NCBI GenBank assembly: GCA_027943335.1 | Contig: BSBK01003558.1 | Location: 293,729 to 357,728 of the forward strand | Direction: 5' to 3' | DNA from: Chamaecyparis obtusa | Lineage: Eukaryota > Streptophyta > Pinopsida > Cupressales > Cupressaceae | DNA: 64,000 bases | Part shown: positions 11,477 through 23,569 of the stretch, piece after piece | Layout of the letters: each line of letters starts with the position of its first letter | Position numbering within the stretch: position 1 is the first letter of the stretch | Translations under genes and position numbers: made by a program | Notes under the pieces: model-generated | The model's input: only the letters and a program-made list of their open reading frames with translations | Told to the model about the DNA's origin: nothing | Databases searched by the model: none

Positions 11477-13315
11477 TGATAAAATGGTTTTGCCCATCGT
11501 GGATGAACAACCAGTGTTACAACCAAATCTAGGTTTTCAAGATATACAAGAAGACCTCATATCAAATCTCAACATGTGTGCTTGGATAAATAGAAGAAAC
11601 AACCAGAAATATCTTAAGGTTCAACAAGTACTTGAAAGAGAGGAAGTAATTGGTAAAATATTAAGAGGTATACCTATTTCCTATGAGGCTATTGGTGTGA
11701 ACAGAATAACTAGATCTAATTAAATCAGAATTTGTTAAAACTAGCAGATAAGAGATACACTAGAGGAGACCAGGAAAAAGGTCTAGTAGAGACAGATTTT
11801 GAAGACCTGGCAAAACTTGACTTTAAAACCAAAAATCCCTCTAAATAAAGGTGGTATAAGACAATTAGTAGACCTTATTCTCTCACCAAGACATCTCCTA
11901 TAAATTCTTTCTTCCAATCCTTGGTGTCACTAGGAACCTTGGTTCCTTCTTTCATTAATTTTCAACCATTAAATATTATCTTTCCCTCTATGGCCCAAAA
12001 CCAACCTTGGGGTTTTGTTGTAGGCCCTTTGATTTTAGGGGAAAATTTGGGTAACTTACCTAAAGGTTGAGATATTATTCCCAAATTTAGTGGAGATGGG
12101 AAGAAATTCCCCAAGAATCATTTAAATGCTTTTAACAAAGCATGTGGAGTTTTGGCTTTAGCTACTCAAGATGTGGCTGTAAGACTTTTTGTTCAGACCC
12201 TGATAGATGTAGCCATAGACTAGTTCCATAACCTACCTCATACCTCAATCACTGACTGGAATACTATGAGAACAATCTTTGAATCCATGTTCAAATTAGT
12301 TGATGATGGTAACTAACTTTTTGTATAGTTGAGTCAAATGAAGAAAGAGATACAAGTTCCCATGCGAGAATTTGTAGCAAGATTTAAAAAAGTGCTTCAA
12401 AAGATCCCGATAGCAAGAAGACCTAATGATGAAAATAAAAATGGATTAATCTTGAATGCCATGCCACCCGATGTCACTTTCCCTTTGAAAAGAGCTCGGT
12501 TACCAACTCTTGATGTTGCTTAGGTGCTTGCCATTAAGTTATAAGATGATCTAATTACAATTGGTAAATGGAGAAAATATGTTCAAACACCCAATTCTCA
12601 GGCCTCTACTTCTTCATCATTAGACCTAGTGAAATAGAGACTGATGAATGACTTGATAATAATTAAATGACAGTTTAATAAAACCACAACTCCTTATCAA
12701 GATATCCCGCACAAATATCCAAATCAAGGGACCTCAAATGCTAGCAAACAATTCAAGTTACCTCCTGCATAGAAAAGGATTCAAATTGAACCCCCACCAA
12801 GTAAAAGCAATATGTATATTTTTCATCTCATAGATGAGCATGAAGGAGCTACATGCCCTAAAAATGTACATCATGAAAAACTTGAAGAAAAAAAGGAGGC
12901 TGCAACAAAAGTGACTATTGAAGACATATCCTTTGAATTATCTGGTGAGTCTGTAAGTTACTATCTAGAGTATGAATTAGATTCTGAAAGAGGTGGTAAC
13001 ATATTGGTAACTTTGGAGGACCCTTCCTATTCAGTCTTGTCTAGAAGCCAACATTGAGGAAAAGAAAATAACTGAGCAACTACACCCTTGGTTGCACCAT
13101 AGGACAAAGATAGTGGAATTTGGGCCCATGAAAATCCTAAAGCACAAAATGTGATAATTGTAGAAGTTCAAATTTTAAAATGGTTTGAACCTGAAATCCC
13201 CTTTAACATAGTAGATTTTTGTAAGTCTTCTAGAATTTAGATTTCTCCTACTGATTACTTGAAAATGAATCATCATGAATTGGATAGATTGGTTGATTAT
13301 GTTAAAGGCCCTTAT
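11477..13315 (+). pseudogene. Element C gag, decayed
   Basis: Capsid/nucleocapsid precursor of a Tat-like gypsy. Recognisable pieces are NHLNAFNKACGVLALATQDV and RLFVQTLIDVA (12110-12220), the retrotransposon-gag-like TDWNTMRTIFESMFK (12250-12300), and MKKEIQVPMREFVARFKK with LILNAMPPDVTFPLKRA (12335-12500). It then reads through a region with DEHEGATCPKNV (12830-12870). No intact CCHC knuckle is visible. Numerous stops are spread over all parts. The frame is cut at 13315 by LARD-cop and pol resumes at 20629. Confidence 0.72.
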
Positions 13316-14438
13316 TGTTAGGAATGGGAACATTGAGATGGGGGGGGTGGGGTGAATCAATGTTCACTATATTTAAAATTTTTACTTTACTCTTTAAACT
13401 TATCTTGAATGCTTAAGTACTAAAATGAAAATTAACATAAACAAGAAATATGAACTCAACACATAACACCAATATGGTTACTTGGAAACCCAAATAGGTA
13501 AAACCCTCAGTGGGAATTGACACCCAGTAATAATCTGTACTAGTGTCTTATGATCATTGTTAGAAGATCCTTAACCCTATTAGGAATTGGCTTTACAATA
13601 CTTTTAGTACAGTGACCTTGTCAAGGGTCAAACCCTGTTAGGATTCTTTTACAATAAACCTATTAGGGGTGTGGACACACTATCCTAGAGTTCATTTCTC
13701 AAGTGGTGAAGGCTACAACCTTTTGATCTCAGATACACACTATATCTGCTGGATGAACTAGCACTATGACACTGCTTGTTAGATCATTTCCTTTGATGCA
13801 CTGATGCTTTGACCTCTTGAAAAGATCTAATACATCTTATCAACTCTTTTCACACTTCTTCTCTACTTATCTCAAATCTTTATCAATTTCCATACTTATT
13901 ACAAAGGGTGCATCTCATATTTATATGCGCTTATCAAAACAATTAACTAGGTCGGCCTATAACCGATTACATACAATGCTTCCAATTGAATTGGCTCAAG
14001 CATGTTTACATAAAAACATAATTACATGTCTAAAACCTAAATAAAATAGGTGCATTTCCTTTAAAAAATAATTTTATCATCGCTAAACAAATTACCAATA
14101 GTCAGCTAAATACTCTGTTCTGTTCTAGTATTCACTATCTGTGTAACTTCAACTGTCTATATATTTGTCATACTAAATCTTCTAATCATGTTCTCTTAGA
14201 CTAATGATGAATATACTCTTACCATCTTATCTTCTAGGGAACATACCATAACTCGGTCATATGTACGTGCGTTGATGCTTTGATCTACTAGTGCTCTGTT
14301 AACTATCCAGTCTTCTATACTTAACCAAAATCTAATCTTTTGATAATGTGGTCTGACTCCAAAAGACTATATGACTTTGTTTCCATATTGAAAACACTAT
14401 TTTAAGTCATATACAATAGTATATTCAACTTGCCAAAA
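13316..14438 (-). repeat. LARD-cop 3' LTR
   Basis: Matches 19515-20628 throughout, for example TTATCTTGAATGCTTAAGTAC, GTGGACACACT and ATATTCAACTT. It is 1,123 bp. The G run at 13342-13349 belongs to the gggtgaatca motif. Confidence 0.88.
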
Positions 14439-14463
14439 ATCTCCCCCTTTTCATTGATGGCAA
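14439..14463 (-). promoter_or_regulatory. LARD-cop polypurine tract
   Basis: The minus strand reads CATCAATGAAAAGGGGGAGA directly before the LTR start. Confidence 0.75.
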
Positions 14464-14642
14464 CAAAGGAATATGGAAAAGTTACTATCTGTCCTCTTAT
14501 ACAAAAAATCTAACTTATATCTCCCTTAGTCTTATTACTATACTATATATCTTCTTTACATATCTATAAATCCATATTCTATACATACTCCCCCTTTTAC
14601 ATTAATGACAAAGGTGCTAAAACACTAAATCTCTACAAGTAC

Positions 14643-17600
14643 TTATAGGGAAAGTGCATCTCGATATGCTATCTGCAAATTGTGGATCTCTTGATTCCAG
14701 AATGCAGTTAGTGCATTGACTATTTGGAGATGGGCACATAATGCATAAGTCAGCTTCTCCATCTTCTCCAAATCTAAGCTAGGACCTTGATCATATTTCA
14801 CCATGGTGGAATCGATCTCTTTGATGTTTTGATTTAGTACATCTAAAGAGGGCACAAGAGAATTCCTTAGTTGTGTTTTCCTTGCCCTTATCTTAGACAT
14901 CTCCTTTTCTTCTCTTTCAATCTTGTCAATATTCCCTTGATATACATTATTACACATATTTACATCAATGGAGGGATCTTCCATAGATTTCCTCACATTC
15001 CCTATCATAGCCTCTACCTCTTGGATCTTCTGGTAAAGATAAGTTGTTAACTTATCCTGGTTCATGCAGTCAACAATAATTTTCCTGCCCTTTGTTGCAA
15101 ACTCTTTTAAGGATGCTTGACCAACCTTGAGTGAACTTAGGTCAAGTGAAAAGTTACTAACCAATTCACTAAGCCTCTTCTTCATATACTTCTCTTCTGC
15201 AACTAAGGATGCAGATTCTTCAAAGCTAGAAAAGTTTGTCTTAAAATTTGAAAGAATTGTTCTCACATCATCCACTGAATGAACCTTAGACATTTGCTTG
15301 TCTGAAGGTAGCAGGTTGTTCATGATGTTCATTGACTCAACAAATAAGGTATTCCTCATCACTTTTTTCTATTTGGCCTTCTCCATAGCTAAGATATTGA
15401 TCTTGATCGGGTCTTCTTCTCCCCAAGAGTCCAAACTGGTGGTGTCCAGTGTCAAACTTGACAAAAATGATGTTGAGTGTAATGGAGTGATAGGAGTGCT
15501 ATCCATTATGTCATGCTTAACATTGACTAGCATCTCAATAGATTTCTCATCTATTTTCTCACTATCTTTCATCTCTACTTCTCCTTTATCTTTTTTTGCT
15601 TTCTTTTCTTTTTCTTCTTCTTTTTCTATCTCTTTTTCTATTTCTTTTTCTCTTTCAACTTCTATCACATCCTCAATCATTAATTCTTGTTGATTAGGAG
15701 GATTGTTACCACATAGATTCTCAGCCTCTTGAGTGCTTACAAAATATTCTTCAAACTTATCTAGATCAATATCTGAGACCACCATTGCAATCTCAACATT
15801 GTCAATAAAAATTGTATCATCCTTATGTGCTTTTTCCATAGGCACATGCTTCTCTACCTCTATGGGTGCTACAACTATAGGTGTTGAATCTTGAGGACCT
15901 ATAATCTGTACATTGATGGTCTCTAACTCCTTTTCTACCTTTGTGGGCACTTGAGTAGTCAGCACAGTAGGTGGGAACATGTGCCTATTCAAGAAAACTA
16001 TCTCAAAGGCTTTTTCTATTTCCTTTGCAACTAGTTCATAATTCTTGTCCATTATACGCAAATTTATTGACTTAGTTCTAAGATGTGGCTTCCCTAGATA
16101 TAACAATAAGGTCTTCTCCTCTAGATAACATACTAGTAGAATCTCATCTAAGATCTTCTCTCTTATTCTTAGATCATCCTCCATTGCTTGTTTCTTCAAG
16201 AAATATAAAATGTTCCAAGCATTGTCTGGAATCATAGTCTTCAATTCTAGCACTTTCTTTTTAAACTTAAGCATATTCTTGATAATTATGCTATGAATCT
16301 CTAACTTATCTATTTCATTGTAATTATCATAAAATTTTCCTATTTGATCAATCCTTCCTCAATTATCCTTGAACTTAGCACCTTTAGACTAGGTCTAAAA
16401 CTTACTTGTGGAGGTGCTTGAGTACTTTATCTTTGGCTCCTTGTAGTGCACAAGGATGGATGAATAGTTCCTTTCTATTTCTTCCTCTTTTCCATTGTCT
16501 TATACTCTGGAGGAGTAGTAAGATCAATTTTTTCCTTGGGCATAGGAGGGGTATCATTTGTTTTACCCTTTGGATCATCAGACTTCTCCACTTTTACCTT
16601 CTTCAATTTTGGATCATTAGACTCTACCTCTACTACAGATGCACTCTCAATTCCCAAAGAAATATTTTCTTGTCTTGCTTTTTCTAGGTCTACTTGAGTT
16701 ACTCCATCAATTTTAAATATCTTAGAATTAACCTTGGTTACTTTTCTTTTAGCTATTGTGTTGTTTAAAATTGCATCAACTTCTCTTGTTTTCCCTTCAT
16801 AAGTCCCCCATCTTGGCTCATTAGGGTCCTGAGGTTCTGATAATAGTACTTGAGCATATGCCTCTAGGATTGGCTCCTCAACCTCATATCCAAGTGGATG
16901 AATCCACTTTGTCCTTGGTTCAACTACTTCCATACATGTTGTATTAGTCTCCACCATAAAAAAAATGTTGTCCTTGTATTTTTCAAATATTTTCTCAGGT
17001 ATCCTATACCTCATCTGCATTCTTACCCTAAATGTCTTCAATTATAACTCTATATAATCCTTAAGTGTACTCTCAGTCGATTCCTTGAAGTATATCTATG
17101 GCATAGTAGGAATAGTCTTGTATAAATACAAATCTGGCACTTTTCCAAGAATGTGTAAGTACATGTATATTATCAAAGATCCAAACCTGAATATTTTGGT
17201 CTTGTCATGCTTAATGAATCTTATATTGTCTATGAGTTGTGTGCAGAAGATCTCACATAGATTGAAATCACCATTTTCTCTCATAAATCTAATTTATGTA
17301 AGAATAGTGGTTACTGACACACTATTCACCCTACTGGTGTGCTGGAATCTATATCCTAGTATCATAGACATCAATTTGATGTCTTTCTCCTCTATAGGTT
17401 CAATGGTCATTCTGCGCCTATCACTTCTTGACTTGCATAACTATTCTAAAAGTTTTCTAACATCCTTGCCTGCTGGAAGAATGGTGCCTGTCCTTGAGAG
17501 GCCTGTCATCTCATGTATTAGGTCTCCTATCATTCTACCCAGCACTTCACCTATCCAAAATAGTTCATCATGAATCTTTCTAAGTAGAATCTTTATCCAT

Positions 17601-17902
17601 TTAGACTCATAGAACTCATATGCAGTAGCATATTCAATTATAGGGTGGTTTTCAAACTGTGCACACTCATCCAAGAAGGTTTTATCTAGTTTCATCATGG
17701 TTTCTAATTGTGCTCTTATCCTGTCAAGTCCTACTAGTTCCTTCTTGCAATAAATATATGCTTAGATATCTTCTACATGCATAACACCCATAGGAGTGTG
17801 AGAGAATGCCCCTTCTAGGTCATCCAATGTAGATTTGAATGGGTGCCTCTTAAATACATATCTTTTCTTCTCCGCAACATCAAATACAATAGGATTAGCC
17901 AT
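14643..17902 (-). pseudogene. LARD-cop ORF2: ~1,090-codon reading of unknown function
   Basis: It starts at the ATG at 17902-17900 (MANPIVFDVAEKKRYVF) and stops at 14645-14643. The frame is held across most of its length, with a handful of in-frame stops (near 17755, 17441, 17285, 17096, 17042, 15366) and one frameshift between about 16475 and 16280. The N-terminal third is globular-looking (EFYESKWIKILLRKI, MSMILGYRFQHTSRV, NLCEIFCTQLID, FGSLIIYMYLHILG). The centre is lysine/glutamate-rich with a run of KE repeats near 15590-15660. The C-terminal 240 residues look like coiled coil and end NLQIAYRDALSL. No RT, integrase or transposase signature is seen. Its survival as a long near-open frame suggests it mattered to the element. 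Confidence 0.6.
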
Positions 17903-18492
17903 CACTTACTTGTATATCTCTTTCCTAATGGTTTCCAAGAACTTTTGAATCGGTGCGACGGATTAGGGCTTCCACAATAGATCAAACACACTGCTTCGCT
18001 AGTGAATCAATCTACAATCCTTCACAATCAACTGCTAGGGCTTTTGTGCTCTTCAATCAATTTGAACTTGAATGCAATGAGTGATCTACAAGCTTTTATG
18101 TACTTTAAAGTAAAAATTCCACCATTAATGCTTTCCGCGTAAACTAGACTTTCATTAAAAATCTCCAACTTTCATTCTACTATCAATCAGGAAGTGTGCT
18201 CTTGCACACAACCTCTATTAGTCTCCAAAAGGTTAAATCCAAAGCCACATACTTTGAGGGTGAGTATATTGGCCACGTAGGGGTCTAGAAGTAAATTAAC
18301 TCCCCTTATGAACCTGAGGGCCATTTATCCAGATGTAGAGGGTGCGTCCACTATGGATGAATCTAATACATACTCATCAATCTTATCCTTCTTTGTCTCT
18401 GACAAAATCAAGCTCACATCTTCTAAAGCTTTCACAAACTTGACTTCTCCTTCAGTATCTAGTATTGATTCTTCTAGATTTTTAGGGCTTTC

Positions 18493-19459
18493 CTAACTTT
18501 GCATCCTTGATCTAAAAAACTTTGAGATGTTTCTAGCCTTGTTACAAGAGTGACAAATAACTGGAGGCCTTAAATTCCTTGGTGCATTGACATGGGTTAC
18601 CATTTTATACTGTCTAGATGAGTGACCATTATAGTTACAAATCTGACATGTTATTAATACTCTGAGAACTTTTTGCATTTGGTTGATTTTGATTTCTCTA
18701 ATTATGTTGAGTCTTGTTCTTCTGACTTGTTTTACAATTCATATCTCTATGACCAAATTTATTGCATGAATAACAGTAAGCATTGAAAGGTCTTACCTCT
18801 TTATAGTTCCTTGCTATATGTCCATGCTTAATACATACATAACAAGTTTGGTCTACTAGCTTGTGCTCATCCTTAGATGGTTCAATACTATCTTTAGTTT
18901 GATTTCCTACCTCCTTAACATCTGTGGTGTCTTCTGGTGCTTTCATCCTTACTCAAATGTCATCAATCTGATTTTGTGCTTCATTGAATCCAATGTCACC
19001 GATATCTCCTTTAATGTTCTGAGCATATAATTGAGATTCTATTAGATCCTTTCTTGTGTGTAATTTTTCAATGTGATTCTTAGCTTCTTTTAACTCAAAT
19101 TCCAAATTTTCTTTACTATTTCTTAGCTCCAAGATTTCCATGTTTTCTTGCATCAAGTGTTCATTCAATTGAAGGTTCTCCTTGATTTGTTCATCATAAA
19201 CTTCTTGATTATTAGTTACCTTTTCATCCAACACTTCAATCTGATCTTTCAGAGATGTGTTCTCTTCATTTATCTTTTTGATCATCTTCCCCAAATCACT
19301 GTTTGAACATTCTTTCAAATATTATCTTAGTATTTTGATGACTTCTTGAGAATCACTAACTTTTTCTTTCAGTTCTTAAATTTCTTTTTCAAATCTGTCA
19401 AGGTCTTCCAGCGAAGCTTCAAGATTTATTTTCAGATCTTTCATTTCTATCTTGTCCAT
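18493..19459 (-). pseudogene. LARD-cop ORF1: coiled coil plus zinc knuckles (gag-like)
   Basis: It starts at the ATG at 19459 (MDKIEMKDLKINLEASL), 55 bases after the primer site. The first ~170 residues are heptad-like (NEENTSLKDQIEVLDEK, LEFELKEAKNHIEKLH). Then come knuckle motifs CYVCIKHGHIARNY (last Cys lost), CYSCNKFGHRDMNC (intact CX2CX4HX4C) and CQICNYNGHSSRQY (last Cys lost), followed by a degenerate fourth (CHSCNKARNISKFF). This looks like an RNA-binding nucleocapsid-type protein but lacks a normal copia capsid domain. There are at least three stops and a frameshift near 18700. The stretch 17903-18492 between ORF1's end and ORF2 shows nothing I recognise. Confidence 0.65.
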
Positions 19460-19497
19460 GATCTCCTCATGTGGTTAAACTTCTTTGTTGAGGACTA

Positions 19498-19514
19498 GAG
19501 ATTTGATACCAATT
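19498..19514 (-). promoter_or_regulatory. LARD-cop primer-binding site
   Basis: The minus strand reads ATTGGTATCAAATCTC immediately after the LTR end TAACA. It is close to the usual initiator-tRNA-Met site TTGGTATCAGAGC. Confidence 0.75.
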
Positions 19515-20628
19515 GTTATGAATGGGAAAACTAAGAGGGGGGGTGAATCAGTGTTCAATATATTTAAACTTTTTACTTTAATCTTTAAAATTATCTTGAA
19601 TGCTTAAGTACTGAAATGAACATTAACATAAAAAAGAAATATAAACTCAACACATAACACCAATATGGTTACGGGGAAACCCAAATAGGTAAAAACCCTA
19701 GTGGGAATTGACACCCACTAATAATTTGTACTAGTGTCTTATGATCCTTGTTAGAAGATCCTTAACCCTATTAGGAGTTGTCTTTACAATACTTTTAGTA
19801 TAGTGACCTTGTCAAGGGTCAGACCTTGTTAGGAGTATTTTACAATAACCCTGTTAGGGGTGTGGACACACTGTCCTAGAGCTCACTACTCAAGTGGTGA
19901 AGGCTACAACCTTCTGATCTCAGATACACACTATATCTATTGGATGAACTGGCACTGTGATATTGCTTGTCAGATCAGTTCCTATGATGCATTGATGCTT
20001 TGACCTCTTGAAAAGCTCTAATACATCTTATCAAATATTCACACACTTTTTCTCTTCTTATCTCAACTCTTTATCAACTTTCATACTTATTACAAAGGGT
20101 GCATCTCATATTTATTTGTGCTTATCAAAATAGTTAACTAGGTTGGCCTATAACCGATTACATACATCACTTCCAATTAAATTGGCTCAATTGTGTTTTC
20201 ATAAAAACATAATTACATGTCTACAACCTAAATACAATAGGTGCATAGCCTTTACAAAATAATTTTATCATTGCTAAACAAATTACCAACAGTCGGTTGC
20301 ATATTCTATTTTGTTCTGGCATTCACTGTCTCTGTAAATTAACTGTCTATATCTTTATCATATTGAATCTTTTGATCATGCAATCTTAGACTAAGCATGA
20401 ATATACTCTTACCATCTTATCTTCTAGGGCACATACCATAACTCGATCATACGCACGTACGCTAATACTCTGATTTATTGGTGCTCTATTAATTGTCCAG
20501 TCTTCTATACTTAACCAACATCTGATCTTTTGATAATGTACGCTGACTCCAAAACACTACATGACTTTGTTTCCATAATGAAAACACTTTATTAATTCAT
20601 ATACAATAGTATATTCAACTTCCCAACA
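19515..20628 (-). repeat. LARD-cop 5' LTR
   Basis: Plus-strand ends are TGTTATGAATGGG and TTCCCAACA, 1,114 bp. It is homologous to 13316-14438 and followed by the TSD CTTAT. Confidence 0.88.
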
Positions 20629-21268
20629 CTTATGTTGTACCTGGATCTCAATAGACTAATAATGCATGTTTAAAAGAAAATCCTGAGAATGAAAATGAAA
20701 AAATAGAGTAGAAAACTACAGAAAATCTAACCTCTATTGCCACTTCTAGTTTGAAACCGAAACCTTTTTATGTGTCCTTTTTTGTTCATGGTTTTAAATT
20801 GAACAATTTTATCATAGATTCTAGTGCTTCTAATAATATCATGCCTTCTTCTATAGATAAGGCATTAGATCTCTCCATGACAGCCACTTTTGGTAGATGC
20901 TATTCCATGGATTCAAATCAAGTCACACTCATAGGTTTGATCAAGGATGCACAAGTATCATTGGCAGCCTTCCTTGAGAAAATATCGAAGCTAACTATTT
21001 TAGTCACAAAAATCCAGGCTCGTTATAGAATGCTACTAAGTCGAACCTTTTGCAAGGACTTAGGTGGTGAGATAAAATTGGATTGGTCTCAAGCCATTGT
21101 TCCTATAGGAAATAGAAAAGTCACTTTTATCCTTGAATCCAAGTCCAAATATATCATCTTTCCCTTAAAGGGGCCCAAATTCCAAATCTTGTACCAAGAG
21201 ATAGATTTTGATAACTATGTTATCATGCCTAAAAGTGATGTTGCAGGTCTTGACTCTGTAGACAAATA
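20629..21268 (+). pseudogene. Element C aspartic protease
   Basis: Continues the gag-pol frame after LARD-cop. A retroviral-type active site reads FIIDSSASNNIMP (about 20812-20850), with the usual D-[ST]-G changed to DSS. It is followed by YRMLLSRTFCKDLGGEI (about 21022-21075), the YNAILGR-like segment typical of Tat proteases. The longest open piece is 20751-21269. It cleaves the polyprotein in active relatives. The changed active site suggests loss of function. Confidence 0.75.
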
Positions 21269-21720
21269 AATCCCTTGGGTTCTTGAGTTTGATGGAAGTT
21301 GTTCCACAATAGGATCAGGGACAGGTGTAATACTTATTTCTCCTTGTGGAAACAAATTCCCTTCCTCATTCAAGCTTTAATTTGAGAATACAAATAATAC
21401 AGTGGAATATGAATCCTTATTTTTAGGACTGGAGGAAGCAAAAAGGAAAGGTATTAAGATACTCAAAGCACATGGGGATGTAGAACTAATTGTAAAATAG
21501 GTTAGGAACCTTTGTATCATAAAAAACAAAAGGCTGAAACATTGTAGAAATAGGGTTTGGGATGAGGTAGAATGGTTTGATGCCTTTTCAATTGAATCCA
21601 TCCCAAGAGAATATAACTCAAGAGCTAATTCTCTTGCAGGATCATCTTCTATGTTAATCCCACATCCAAACTTTACTAAGAATTGATATACTATTGAAGT
21701 GATACACAAACCTAATATAC
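21269..21720 (+). pseudogene. Element C RNase H-type domain placed before RT
   Basis: The frame directly after the protease reads IPWVLEFDGSCS, GSGTGVILISPCGNKFP, TNNTVEYESLFLGLEEAK, LKAHGDVELIV and IPREYNSRANSLAG. These are the landmarks of RNase HI-like folds: D in FDGS, E in VEYESL and D in HGDVELI. The final conserved aspartate (N..ADxLA) reads RANSLA and appears lost. Two to three stops are present. In plant Tat elements an extra 'archaeal-type' RNase H is known. I recall it after the normal RT-RNase H, so its position here, between protease and RT, is worth checking. Confidence 0.72.
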
Positions 21721-21779
21721 CTAACAATGCCCATTCTTGGAAAATATTTAGAGATGATGCACATATAAATAAATTTTGT

Positions 21780-22960
21780 TAGGGTTTGGATAATTTTTCC
21801 ACTAATTACTTTGAAGGTTCAAGGTCTGAATGTCATGAATTTTGCCTAGATAAAGAGATTATCCCACCAAAAAGAGTCTTCCAACATAAAGGTAATTCCA
21901 TACCTAAGGGATTAGTAGACCTTGAAAAGTTTTTTGATGGAAGAGATTGTTTTATGAATCAAGATCTAAAATTAGATGATATCCCTTCCAATGAATATGA
22001 AAAGATAAACATTGGAGATGGGAAAGATCCCAAGTTAGTAAATTTAGGGGTATGTTGTCGAACTGATGAAAGAAGCCACTTCATGAAGCTGCTAAGAGAG
22101 TAAAGAGATGTTTTTGCCTAGTCCTACAATGATCTAACAAATTTTTGAGTATGAAATTTTACACATCATATTCCTCTAAAACTCAGGATGTCCCCTTTCA
22201 ACAGAAATTAAGGACTTATAACTCAAAGGTAGCTGATAGTATTTTCAAAAAGGTTGATAAAATGTTTCAAGAATGCATAATCTACCTAATACATCCCTCA
22301 ATGTGGGTGGCTAACATAGTTCTCGTGTGAAATCAAAGTGGAGAAATCATGATTTGTATGGATTTCAAAAATCTCAACCAACCTAGTCTGAAGGATAACT
22401 TTTCTTTGCTTATGATGGATCAAATCCTCCAGATAGTAGTTGGCTCAGAAATGATGTTGTTTCTTGATAAGCTCTCAGGCTATAACTAGATCATTGTTGC
22501 AGATGAAGAACAACATAAGACAACTTTTACTACTCCTTGGGGTATATTTTCTTACCGGAGAATTCCTTTCAGATTGATCAATACTGAATCTACCTTTCAA
22601 TAGGCTATGATTTCCTCCTTTGGTTACCTATTGAACAAAACCATCACTATTTATTTAGATGACATGACAGTCTTCTCCAAAAGGCATAAGATGTATTTGA
22701 AGCACCTAAGGGAAGTATTGTAGAGATGTCAGGAGCATGGTCTTTCTTTAAATCCAAAGAAGTCTATTTTTTGTGTAACGGAAGTACAATTGCTAGGCCA
22801 TTTGGTTTCAAAGGAATGTATTAAGATTGATCCACAAATATTTAAAGCTATCCAACAATTATGTCTCCTCGTAAACTGCAAGGGTATACAATCTTTTTTT
22901 GTCAAGTTAATTTCTTGAGAAATTTTATCCCTGATTTTGTTGAGACAACAAAACCTATGG
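21780..22960 (+). pseudogene. Element C reverse transcriptase
   Basis: A leader (about 21785-22140) with DPKLVNLGVCCRTDERSHF and LLRE-RDVFA matches the stretch before RT in Tat-like polyproteins. RT follows: PFQQKLRTYNSKVADSI, MWVANIVLV, MICMDFKNLNQPSLKDNF, MMLFLDKLSGYN, KTTFTTPWGIFSYRRIPF and TITIYLDDMTVFSK, with the catalytic YLDD at about 22649-22660. Then HGLSLNPKKSIF and LLGHLVSKECIKIDP. There are stops near 22103, 22328, 22486 and 22600. It copies element RNA into cDNA in active relatives. Confidence 0.85.
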
Positions 22961-23560
22961 TTGACCTTCTGAGCAAAAATCATAGTTTCAAATGGGATGA
23001 ACCAGCCATGAAATCATTCAAGAATGTAAAGGAAGCCATAGTCCAAGATTCAACCATGATCCATCTAGATTTTGAAAGGGATTTCATAATATATTTCTAT
23101 GCTTCAGAGTACACCATGTATGGAGTGTTGTTGTAGAATAACAAGAGGAATGAGGAGGTCCCCATATCCTTTATGAGAATACCTTAAAAAAGCATGAACT
23201 GCATTACTCTCTAGCTAAAAAATAGGCTTTCACAATAGTAAAAGTTGTAAAGCAGTTTCAGTATTACATTCTCCATTCTCACTCTATAGTGTATGTCCCA
23301 AGTTCTACCATAAAAAGAATCCTCACTCAACAAGAAGTGGTCATAAAAAATAGGGCTAATTGGGTAGAAAGGGTGCAAGAGTTTGACCTGGAAATTAAGC
23401 CTACCAAGTTAGTCAGGGGGCAGGGTTTTTGTAAATTGATGGATGAAAATAGAGAAGAAAAAGAAATTCCTAATTGCCTTTTTGTTGGTATGAATGATTC
23501 ATGGTTTTCAGGTATTGCATATTTCTTAACCTACAAAGACTCTCCTAATCACCTCACAAG
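22961..23560 (+). pseudogene. Element C gypsy-type RNase H, decayed
   Basis: Follows the RT connection segment (FIPDFVETTKPMVDLLSK, WDEPAMKSFKNVKEAIV). Pieces are DFERDFIIYFYASEYTMYGVLL (about 23068-23136), LHYSL with AFTIVKVVKQFQYYILHSHS, and NRANWVERVQEFDLEIKPTK (23349-23406). The catalytic aspartate of the FxDAS motif sits in the decayed YASEYT region. This is the standard RT-linked RNase H, so the element carries two RNase H-like domains. Confidence 0.7.
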
Positions 23561-23569
23561 TAAAGAAAA

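Larger units (their letters stand above)
13316..20628 (-). mobile_element. LARD-cop: 7.3-kb copia-type element without pol
   Basis: A minus-strand element with a perfect TSD CTTAT (13311-13315, 20629-20633). The 5' LTR is 20628-19515, the primer site lies just inside it, the 3' LTR is 14438-13316, and the polypurine tract precedes it. The LTR style (gggggtgaatca near the end, tRNA-Met primer site, AAAGGGGGAGAT tract) is copia-like. The 5.1-kb interior has no protease, integrase, RT or RNase H motif. It has a coiled-coil/zinc-knuckle ORF and a long second ORF. I infer a non-autonomous LARD mobilised by an autonomous copia relative. Confidence 0.85.

Noticed and set aside
15298..15693. Plus-strand serine/phenylalanine-rich 131-codon ORF
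   Set aside because: It is the antisense shadow of the KE-rich part of LARD-cop ORF2.
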